A stretch of DNA of 64,000 nucleotides, from positions 16,451,752 through 16,515,751 of the forward strand of contig CM041548.1 in NCBI GenBank assembly GCA_023238725.1. Direction: 5' to 3'. Positions 50,501-60,098 of the stretch are shown here, piece by piece. How positions within the stretch are numbered: the stretch's first letter is position 1; each line of letters starts with the position of its first letter. The position numbers and the translations under genes are program-made. Source of the DNA: Scortum barcoo (lineage: Eukaryota > Chordata > Actinopteri > Centrarchiformes > Terapontidae). A model generated the notes under the pieces. It saw only the letters and a list, made by a program, of their open reading frames with translations. It searched no databases and was not told the DNA's origin.

Positions 50501-53018
50501 ACTGTTTCTCTCACTACTCTCATAGCGCCGTTTTTAAAAAGCTTGAAAAACTAGTGATGCATGGATGAAGCTTCATGAAACTTTGGAACTTTCTGTTTTC
50601 TTTCTGAAAAAAAAAGATCATTAAATCATCGAAGTTATTAGGTATTTAATTACTTTTGTTCAGAAGTGCTGCATCAAATGTAGATGTTGTTATGCAATAA
50701 AGTGAAATGATTAATTGTCCAAAAAGGTAAAATATACAATGTTGTTGACAAGGTGACATACTAATGCACCCTTTTGGTGTGGTGTAGGTCCACGGATGAA
50801 TCGCTTCAACTTGATTGATATTTATGTAACAAATGACATTATTTTTATTACATTACAAGTGGAGCATTTAGCAACTAAAGAGCCAGGTATAGGTCGAGGC
50901 CAAAATCTGAGTTAATCAGTACATTCATCAAGTTGCTGTTTGATGTGCAAATGAGCAGCTGTTTTCTAACAAGTTCATCATATCAACTTTAAATATGATT
51001 ATACAAGCAGTATACATCCTTGTTGTGTGTTCACAACTTGTTTCTCCTGCCCCCAACTGGCCAAAAAATTCAGTAAATGCAGATTTAACATGATATGGTT
51101 TGCTTTATTCTCTCCGGCTCTCAGGCTTGTTCTTCATCCTGCTCTTTGTTTTCTCTCAGATACGGACTACTTGAAGTACCTCTTCCCACAGTTTGTCAAG
51201 TCCAACCTCTTCCACCTCTGCTACACCTCAATAGGTCAGAGGATATCCATCTGCAACTACTGGAACGGTGAGACTCTGAGAATGCATTTCTCATTCAGCT
51301 GGCACACAGGACGTGTCAATTTGCGAGATTTTAAAATAAAGTGATGTCTGTTAGCTCGTCAAATCTTAAAATCAGATATTGAATGCTCTCTTTAAGATAA
51401 TGTCACACTCAAAGGTATGTATGTCTCAAGTTTCAACTACCAAGAAGCTTCTTAAACAAATATTTTGACATACTGGTTGTTGTCTTCTCTCCTCCTCTTC
51501 CTCCTCCTCCTCCTCCCCTCAGATCCCCACCACAGAGACCTGTATGTGAACAGCAGTGATTATTTGGCTCTGCTCAACAGCGAGAGACACAATCCAAATG
51601 CAACAGGTCAGCACATTCCCTGTTGGGTCTCAACAGTGACCGATTTTGACCTCACAGCTCCTAAAGAGAAATCAATAAGTAGAAAATAACTTGTGTAATC
51701 GGGCGATCAGCGGTGAATAATACGCACACAACTGTCAACAACAAGGGTTTCACCTTATAAAGAGACTATAAATCCATTTTGGAAGAAGTATAAGATTGTA
51801 TGAAACCGCTATATCACCTCAGACAAGAAATTGTCAAACTGTGAGTTAAAGTAGAAATCTATGACAGAGCTGTAATGGATGTAACTGGAATGTAACTAGA
51901 TTGTAATGGTTTGTACGGTTGTGCCTAATAAAGTGGCCATCGAGCGCTTATTCATTTTGTTTTATGTCTCAATCTCAGAGTGGAAGAAGAACTTCCTCAG
52001 GATAAAAAAGCTGGTGCTGATCGGAGGACCAGACGACGGCGTGATCACTCCATGGCAGTCGAGGTGAGTTCATCCTCTGTCCTCTGATTTAAAGTAATAA
52101 TTTAAAGTCTCTTACAGTCAAAACAATCTTGCAGTTGCATAATGAATCAAAAAGACCAGAGCTAATTGATTGAATTTATTATTTTTCACACACTTCGAAT
52201 GAAAGCCAACACATTTAAATAGCTGAGATCTTCTTTTCTTTTCTCCGCTACAGCTTTTTCCTTTTCTATGAATGTTTACTGCTTCGGTGTGGCATTTCTG
52301 CTTAGTTCATGCATTACTCCAATTTACTTTTTTCCACTGTGAGCGATCAGTTGACTCTCATGTGACGCTCACACGTTTCATCCCCTGTCTCTCATATTTT
52401 TAGTCAGTTTGGATTTTATGACGACGACGAGACCGTCGTTGAGATGCAGCACCAAGATGTGAGTAAAAATCACACCACAGACACACACATTCTTACTTTA
52501 GAAATACTTTGATATTATTTCAGATTCATTTAATCCATAGTAAGTTATTTATTGTGTCATGCATAAGGCCACATCTGTCAAAGTAATGTTTATTTTCTGT
52601 CCTAATTTGACATATAAATTAAGTGTTACTCTCCTGAAACGCAAGTCATGTTTTTTATAATCATTCAACCAGAAGAAGACATCAGAGATTAAGGACATTT
52701 TATTTTAACTGTCGCCCTTGATTCTTCATATAAACAGCAATAAAACATGAAATGGACTTTATCTTCAAACAAAGAATTTTCTCTTCAGCGTGTTGGCATC
52801 ACATACACAAGTAGAAGCTTGAAGAAAACACCCTAAAAATGAAGTTTTCTTGTTTTTTTTTTTTTCTCTTTCAGTTGTATTTAAGAGATGTTTTCGGTCT
52901 GAAGACGCTGGCGGCTCGTGGTGATCTGATCATCTGTTCTGTTCCCGGCGTCGAACACGTGTTTTGGCACTCAAATGAAACCGTGTTCCACACCTGCATG
53001 GAGAAGTGGCTGGTGTGA
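47590..53018 (+). CDS. ppt2: Palmitoyl-protein thioesterase 2
   Basis: A lysosomal thioesterase that removes long acyl chains from CoA and related thioesters. Eight exons: 47590-47772, 49014-49167, 50257-50352, 51160-51267, 51523-51606, 51979-52063, 52404-52458 and 52875-53018. They join in frame to 302 residues, the same length as human PPT2. A basic start and hydrophobic signal segment (LLWPLLGACLWAAVV) precede YKPVIIVHGLFDSS. The catalytic triad is intact: Ser111 in C-Y-S-Q-G, Asp228 in G-G-P-D-D-G and His283 in G-V-E-H. N-glycosylation sequons include N-V-T, N-S-S and N-A-T. Neighbour genes nrm, ppp1r18 and ddah2 are also MHC-linked in human. The 3' UTR carries an old repeat and ends near AATAAA at 55098. 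Confidence 0.95.
47925..48260 (+). repeat. Dispersed fish repeat ('cttcaaggggctttataatc' family)
   Basis: In ppt2 intron 1: 'agtatcacaagtcacagttt', then 'ggggctttataatctgtc', 'aaaaactccccctaaaaacc', 'aaatggaagaaatc' and 'agagggatccctctcc'. This ordered set is typical of a widely dispersed teleost repeat. Confidence 0.65.
49700..49990. repeat. 'aacgacaagtcgttaatc' family repeat
   Basis: Phrase order 'acgacaagtcgttaatcatt', 'ggttgattaaaggaaaatct', 'gacggacaaaacaagacatt', in ppt2 intron 2. It appears to be the same family as 900-1030 and 44465. Confidence 0.5.
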
Positions 53019-55097
53019 AGCCCTTTTACAAGCACACACACGCACACAAATAGACACCTTTCATAAGCTTTTAACTTCCACCATGTGTGAAACTCTTCCT
53101 CTACAACCACTGTAAAGTATCCTGGCAAACATTGCGAGTGACCTCTGAAGGACATAATCTCATTTTATACATTTTTTTTATGCTCATCCTAAATTAACTG
53201 CAAGGTTATTTTAAAAGGAATAGTTTGCTCATTTGCTTTCTTGCAGAGAGTTAGAAAAGAGGACTGACACCGCTCAGATATCTACACTTAGGCTGGCTCA
53301 GTCCAAAGATCACAAAACCCACCTACCTGTACCTCTACAGCTCACTGATTAACCAGTTTGAACAAGCACTAAAGTGTAAAAATTAAGGGAGATTACAGCA
53401 GCTATGGGGTTTACTGTCATAACTGTGAGGTTGCCATTCAAAAACTGAAGACTCCAGGAACGTACTAAAGAAAAAAAAAAGCAGTAAAACCAAAAGGTGT
53501 TGTTTTTACACTTCAGTCTTTTTACAGATTAAATAAACAGGATATAATGTGTTAATAAGTGAGTTTTAGAGGTGCTGCTAGCTGGATGTTGTTACCTCTG
53601 GGCAGAGCCATGCTAACAGTTTCCCCCGGTTTTCAGTCTTTATGCTAAGCTAAGCTAAGCTAACTGGACGCTGGTTCATATTTATCCTATCTAACTCCCA
53701 GCAAGAAAGATGTTTTCCCAGAATGTCAAACTTTATTTATTTTAAACCGTGTCTGGAGCTGAATGTATTTTCTCAGAAAATAAGTACAAGGCAAAAACTG
53801 TGAAAAGCAACAGATACAAAGGCTTCCATTAACGAACAAGGTTTAAACTGCTATTACACTGTTACAGTAATTCAAAGCAGACATTAAAGAAGCACTCCAG
53901 CAGTTTAGTGTTGCATTTCTACGAGGTATTTTTCATTAAGTTAAAAGAAAACGGTAACGAAATCAATGTAGCAGAGGCTGAGAGGCCGAAATATCTCGAT
54001 TTTTCTCGATTTCCCAGATTGACTCGTCCCTTGTGACTGCTCTTCCTGTGTACAAAATTAATGTTGGAGTGCCCTTTTAATTTGTGAGACTTCTTTATAT
54101 ATATATACACATATACATAGGTGTCTGTGTGTGTTTAGCCACACATACCTCAGAACACCACACAACACAACAGTGCCTGAGTGACGTTCGGTCATCTTGT
54201 CTTACATGTACAGAATCACTGCCCTGCTCATCTTATGATGCAGTAATTTATATGTTTTTATCCATTTTTAACCCCAGGGGATTGTGATATCCTGTTTTTT
54301 TTTTATTCTTATTGTGCACATCTGATCATGAAATATCAAATGTATTATCATTATTATGCAGTGCTTTGGAGCTTTAGTAGATGAAGCCTTAAAATTTCCC
54401 CACATGCCTCACAGTGTTTCATGTCCCATACCGAAGTGCTATGACTCACTGCCTTTAGTGATGGTGCTAAAATGAGTGAAGGGGAGAGGTGGAGACTGAT
54501 GGAGAGTGGCAGTGCTATGTTAGCGTTTACTTGTCCACTAGACTATTGTACGTGGCAGTCTTTACCTCCCATCGCATTTAGATATCTCAGGTGTTTGAGC
54601 AACCTTCTTCTCTGTCCGTCTCTGTCAACAAAAAAAAGAAAAAAAAAAGAGGGATCTATTTCTCTTAATTGTTTGCATTTAGTTTAATGTTTATTTTTGC
54701 CTGTTGTACTTTTAGGTGTTTCTCAAACAAGAAGAATGGAAATGTCTGTTGAGTGACATTAACGAAGAAGTGAATTAATAATATAATGAGAAAAGTATGC
54801 ATTGCACAACAGATAAAAGAAGGGAAATTATGAAGATGGAATAATTTTAAATGTTTTAAAGCAAACTTTACAGTATTATTTTAATATTGGTGCATCTTTA
54901 GTTTTGTGTGTTCTTGTACAAATGAACTGACCTAATTGGATATAAGGGATGTCATCTCTGTTGGGTTTTCTTCCTTTACCAACAGGAAATGTGGAGACTT
55001 TTTTTAAAAGCTCAAATAGAAACTACTGTTGACACTGTCACAATTTCTACAGTATTTGGTCTGCCAATGCAAATGTGTCAAATGTTGTCAGTTCCTC
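53019..55097 (+). other. ppt2: ppt2 long 3' UTR and downstream sequence
   Basis: No reading frame is supported between the ppt2 stop and the next gene. The segment probably includes a long 3' UTR, because the clearest polyadenylation signal is AATAAA at 55098-55103. It contains a dispersed repeat at 53195-53730. Confidence 0.45.
53195..53730. repeat. Dispersed fish repeat ('tatgctaagctaagctaa' family)
   Basis: Phrase order 'aaggaatagtttgctcattt', 'ctttcttgcagagagttaga', 'cacctctacagctcactgat' style text, then 'tttatgctaagctaagctaa'. It is a well-spread fish element. A short further fragment of its start occurs at 62815-62880. Confidence 0.6.
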
Positions 55098-55103
55098 AAT
55101 AAA
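55098..55103 (+). terminator. ppt2: Polyadenylation signal, probably ppt2
   Basis: AATAAA is followed by a TTG/TCT-rich stretch. It is the last good signal before the rps5 promoter. Confidence 0.45.
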
Positions 55104-55678
55104 GGACAGTTTTGAACGTCTCTTCTTGTCCTAATTTGTTACAACATATCATCCTTATCCAGTTAGTTCAGGAAACAAAAAATAGACAAACTACAACACT
55201 AAACTGGATAATAAAACATCAGACCTAAATACAAATGAAAGCTTGTTAGTGGCTGATAACTTGACAGGGCTAATATAATCACATACTGTGAAAATGAATC
55301 ATGAGTAACGTACAAAACAGATTATTATAGTTTTATGGTGAAATTATACTTTTTTTATACTTTTTAAAATGTATTTATGTAGTTTCATATACTGCATTGC
55401 TTTAATATATGTATTAATTAAATGTACTGTATATTAAATTTTATTGAGTCTTCATGTTTCTTATATCACCCTATTTGTATATAAGTTGCTGTTTAAAATT
55501 CAGTTTTGTGTTTGATCATTTTATATTCCAACAGTAACATTTCAGCACAAACTGTATGTTAGTTTCTAGTATTTAACTTAATTTAAGTGATATTCAGCAA
55601 AAGGCAAAATTGTACAGTATATTATTAGTTTTTAAAACGACTTATTTACTTACTTAATAGTATAATAAAAAATAAAAG

Positions 55679-55713
55679 CCTACAATTCCCTGCATGCCTT
55701 GCGCACCGGAAGG
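55679..55713 (+). promoter_or_regulatory. rps5: rps5 promoter: ZNF143-type site plus ETS site
   Basis: CCTACAATTCCCTGCATG continuing to CCTTGCG (55679-55703) differs by only about two bases from the long ZNF143/STAF consensus. It runs into ACCGGAAG (ETS/GABP, about 55706-55713), about 50 bases before the presumed start of transcription. This is a strong housekeeping promoter arrangement. Confidence 0.65.
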
Positions 55714-55757
55714 ACTCGCCAGCTCACCGGATATCAGCCCGCGGCGCCCCGTGAAGG

Positions 55758-55802
55758 CCCTTTTCCGTCTCAGAGAAGTGTGACACAGAGCGGCAGACAC
55801 AA
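55758..55802 (+). other. rps5: rps5 exon 1 with 5' TOP tract
   Basis: A pyrimidine tract CCCTTTTCC starts at 55758 and marks the usual terminal oligopyrimidine start of ribosomal protein mRNAs, which are translated under mTOR control. The exon ends at 55802 with A, before donor GTGAGT. That A is the probable first base of the start codon. Confidence 0.6.
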
Positions 55803-58800
55803 GTGAGTGAAAAATATACATTTTACTCGCTTCATATGTTCGTAAAAACACAATTCTCTGATAATAAATAGCGGTGCAGAGTCCCGTTCACCGGCAATTA
55901 AAAGCGGGATGTCTCAATTTGGGTGAAATGTGGATTTATTTGCTCAAAAGATTTCGTCCGACGAGCACAACGGCGCTGAGCGTTAGCATGTGGCTAAAGT
56001 GTTAGCACATGTGGATGCGGCATGTTGGTCAGACGCCTCGAAAGATCTCACATCCAGCGGTCAATTTAGTTTAACTCCACGATTGCATATTACGACTGTA
56101 TTATATTCTTACAGTGAAAAATACCACCACTGGTTATTGATGGTAAATGTCGACATTTTGTGGCAGCAGGCTTCATCTCGGGCCCTGCTGTGAAAGTGTG
56201 GATCTGATTGAAATCTTTAATCCGACCTGATGATTAATCACACCCGCTCTTAGACTTTATATTGAAGTGTAGGGAAGGAACAAGTACGTGTCTGTATCAT
56301 GGTGTGATTGTAATATCAAGGAGGTTGGTGTGAAAATATTGATCACTGAGCTGGGTGGAGAAAATGTCTTTTTTCATGTGGTATGGGTTCAATAAGTTTT
56401 ATATTGTTGCCCGATATTGCTGTTTATGGACAGTGGTATTGAGATGAAATGGTTAAAAACGGGATATACAAGCGATCAGTTTGCTATATATATGCGCAAT
56501 GTCGACCGGATCTTTGATTAGTTCCTTCCTCATTAACATTAGATGTTAAAGATAAAATTTAGTGTTTCCTGTCCCTGTCTTTAAAAACTAAATGTTTGAA
56601 GGAAAATCAGTGTTTACAAAAGTACAGCTGCAACAGTAAATCAGTTAGTTGTGAGCTATTAAGCTTATTAGCTATTTTGATTGATAATTTTGAGAAATGT
56701 TTGAGGGTGTTCTCTCTGTCCTCTTAAAAGTCTCTGTCCTCTTAAATGTGCACATTTTTTGGACTTGCTAATTCTCTGACAGTAAGCTGAATGACTTTGG
56801 GTTGTGGATGTGACCTCAGGCTTTGGAGTGCAGTGAACAATGTTTTTTTTTTTTTTTTTAACCATTTAAAGGACCAAATGAGTAACCCTGTAATGGAGAA
56901 AATGCTCAACAGATTGAACAAATTGATGATAATAAAATAAGTTTCAGTTTCACACCAAACGCTGTACTTTGCATTTGACCACCTGCTTTTATTATCCTCA
57001 GTGACTGAGTGGGAGACTGCCCCAGCCGTGGCCGAGACCCCGGAGATCAAGCTCTTCGGCAAGTGGAGCACCGATGATGTCCAGATCAATGACATCTCCC
57101 TCCAGGTAAGCACCAAGAGACAGTTTGTCGACTGTGTTTTTAATAAGGTTTATCAATGTGACGCGAGGCTAGAGTCACGCCTGGACACTCACCTGTTGTC
57201 CTGGTGTGCTAGAGTGCTCGCAGAGGAAACTGTCTTTGCTTATTCATTGGCTGTAGTCTGTTGTGGCCCAGTCAATCACCAACTCAGACACACTTCACAC
57301 ATACTGTACCTCATCAGTGCTGCGGTCAAATCTGTATAAAACCATGACGCTCAACCACCTTCTGTGCACGACAGGATTACATTGCTGTGAAAGAGAAGTA
57401 CGCCAAGTACCTGCCACACTCTGGAGGACGTTATGCTGCCAAGCGCTTCCGCAAGGCCCAGTGCCCCATCGTGGAGCGTCTGACCAACTCCATGATGATG
57501 CACGGCCGCAACAACGGCAAGAAGCTGATGACCGTGCGCATCGTCAAGCACGCCTTCGAGATCATCCACCTGCTGACTGGAGAGGTACGTATCACCAATT
57601 TATTTCTCTGTAGTGAGATTTTATTGTTCTTCAGTGTGTGCACTTAGATTAAAATGGCAGCATTAGGCCAAGACTGGTTTGACTCTTCTCTTTAGAAGAT
57701 GAGCAATGGGTCAAAAGGGGTAATCAAAAGAGTTTCAGTAGATATTGTTTATTCATACATGAGAGCCCAGAATTTCTTTAGAGGCAGATCAGGATGAATA
57801 GATTTTCATGTTAAGTCCCCACAGATTTCTGTCCTGCTCGAAAGACTCTTCGCAGCAGATGGCTGTTAGCAGGAGACCCTTGTAGTGGAGACAACTCAAA
57901 TGTTTCTGCAAAATGAATTTGAAGAGGAAAAATACAGACAAGCTTTTATGCTAGAGTCTCACTTGGATTTTTTTTATTGTTATTGGGTTAAATCCCCAGA
58001 TTTTTCACTTCTCTAGTCATAATGCACAGTTCAGATGTAATTGAAACATGGGCCTCGTTTGGACTGACACATAGCTGCTGGCAAAACACAACACTGAGCA
58101 ATTTTTTCAAGTTTGAAGTGTTTCTGGTGTCATGAATGTTTTCAGATGTCACATGGTGCTGGTGCATTGATGTATAATATCTGACTACCATTTTACATTT
58201 TGTTCCCAGAATCCCCTCCAGGTCTTGGTGAACGCCATCATCAACAGCGGACCCCGTGAGGACTCCACCCGTATCGGTCGTGCTGGTACCGTCAGGAGGC
58301 AGGCTGTGGACGTGTCCCCTCTCCGCAGAGTCAACCAGGTAACCACGTTTGGATAATATTTGCTTCAGTATACAGTATCAACAGTCATCTTACTGCAGAT
58401 TAGACAAAGAACATTTTGTGCTTTCACATGTGAGAAACCAGCTGGAGCGACACATTAGGAGTTATATAGTATAGTACATGTTTACATTCTTCTAATTGGC
58501 TGGACCTGCAGTCCTTGCCTTAATATTTACTGCAAGCTTTTCCTTTAATCAGCTGAAATAATTGCCTGTATTTGTTTTACACGAGGCTAGAGTCACGCCT
58601 GGATACTCCCCATTGTCCTGGTGTGCTAGAGTGCTCGTAAAGGAAATTGTCTTTGCTTATTCATTGGCTGTAGTCTGTTGTGGCCCAGTCAATCACCAAC
58701 TCAGACACATTACACTGCAGCCCAGTGTTTATTAGACCTAATTTAATTCATCAGCCCGTCTCACCCATTAATGTCCTGCTGCCACTCGTCTTGTAGGCTA

Positions 58801-59075
58801 TCTGGCTGCTGTGCACAGGAGCAAGAGAAGCTGCTTTCAGGAACATCAAGACCATCGCCGAGTGCCTGGCTGACGAGCTGATCAATGCAGCCAAGGTCAG
58901 TTTATCCACTTAAAGCATTCTACCTGAAGTGAAATGTAGAGGTTTTGAAAGTTACAGATAACTAAATTACGATTAAATGACTAAACTTAATCTTTTGTCC
59001 TTTCAGGGTTCATCTAACTCTTACGCCATCAAGAAGAAGGACGAGTTGGAGAGAGTCGCCAAGTCCAACCGTTAA
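55802..59075 (+). CDS. rps5: 40S ribosomal protein S5 (uS7)
   Basis: Small-subunit protein at the mRNA exit and E site. Coding segments: 55802 (A only), 57002-57105, 57375-57584, 58210-58338, 58797-58895 and 59007-59075, giving 203 residues (human 204). The protein reads MTEWETAPAVAETPEIKLFG, then [62 protein letters not shown] and ends AKSNR. The second exon begins TGACTGAG, so the start codon is apparently formed as A plus TG across intron 1. No other in-frame ATG fits the conserved N-terminus. AATAAA follows the stop by 25 bases. Two snoRNA genes lie in introns 2 and 4, which is usual for ribosomal protein host genes. Confidence 0.95.
57163..57293 (+). ncRNA. H/ACA-type snoRNA, copy 1 (rps5 intron 2)
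   Basis: A 131-base element. The first hairpin is closed by GCGAG/CTCGC, with inner stem CACGCCTGGACA against TGTCCTGGTGTG. A box H-like AGAGGA hinge follows, then a second hairpin with ATTG-CTG against CAG-CAAT, and ACA three bases from the presumed end. A second copy in intron 4 keeps the structure, which supports a guide RNA for pseudouridylation. The rRNA target was not determined. Confidence 0.75.
58581..58710 (+). ncRNA. H/ACA-type snoRNA, copy 2 (rps5 intron 4)
   Basis: A 130-base paralogue of the intron 2 element. The closing pair changes together: GCGAG/CTCGC becomes ACGAG/CTCGT. A stem base changes C to T and still pairs with G. The hinge is AAAGGA, which also fits ANANNA. The second hairpin and ACA box are almost unchanged, so both copies probably guide the same site. 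Confidence 0.75.
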
Positions 59076-59099
59076 ACATGTTTGCTTTCTAACAAAACA

Positions 59100-59105
59100 A
59101 ATAAA
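59100..59105 (+). terminator. rps5: rps5 polyadenylation signal
   Basis: AATAAA 25 bases after the stop codon, as is usual for short ribosomal protein 3' UTRs. Confidence 0.8.
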
Positions 59106-59119
59106 TTTGAAGAAATTTC

Positions 59120-60098
59120 TGTTGATGTCATGGGTGTTTTTTTTTTTTTATGTACTTGGATGTACATGGATTCTTGGACAGTGAACACACAAATTACACA
59201 AAACCAGGACAACCACCATCTTAAGATGTCAGTTGAATTTTATTGGCATCACTACACTAAATACAAATTCATACATATTAAAGCTAAAACAACTTCAAAA
59301 CCTCTGCATTTCTATTCTTAGCAGCTACATGTCCTGTAATCGACAGTAAAATGACTAATGCTTTAAGAGTACTTCAGTATGTACCAATGTGTTGTATCGT
59401 GGACAGAAGAAATATACATAGTGATAAATCTACTGACATGAACTTGAGTACCTCCTTTTTAATAGTGATTTAATAGATGGTATTAAAAGCTATAACAACT
59501 TAATTTTGTTTTGCCTGCAACAAACTTATGTTAAACTTGACTCTCACTTCATGTATCGATTCATTTTGCCACTTGTTGAGGTCATAATTTCATATTATAA
59601 ACTAAAAGTAAATTGACAAAATGTGATGCAAGTAGGTCATATTATACTTAATACTTTGGCCACTATGATTTGGAAACTGGTATTAAACTGATAAAAATTC
59701 AAAACGTATTTAACCGTGATACCATTAATGTGTATTTACTGCTTTTTAATGTTTGTCACTTTCAGTAAATGATCTGTCTGCTTGGTGATGGTCTGCAGAA
59801 ACTGCTAAAGTTGTGGTCACAAGTAGAAACAGTGTGAAGCTACAGCTGAATTTAGTGGTTTGATTCGAAGTTATTAGAGCGTGCTGCACTTTTGGTTCAG
59901 CAGGGGGGGCAGCGGCGCCAACAATCAGCTTGTCTGCTGCAGTAAGTCAGTTAGCAGATGTTAACAATTGGATCACATTCTCATACAGATGTGGTGTGTC
60001 TGTTTTCACCCTGGAAATCTAATGTACCCCCCCCTCCCACTTTCGCCCCACCATGAACATGTGGAGGGAAATGCTGTGTAATGGTCAGATGCGTGTTT
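59120..60098. other. Convergent 3' ends of rps5 and ddah2-like gene
   Basis: No coding frame is supported. The right part should be the 3' UTR of the minus-strand ddah2-like gene. TTTATT words (AATAAA on the minus strand) occur near 59237, but the true end is unclear. Confidence 0.5.
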
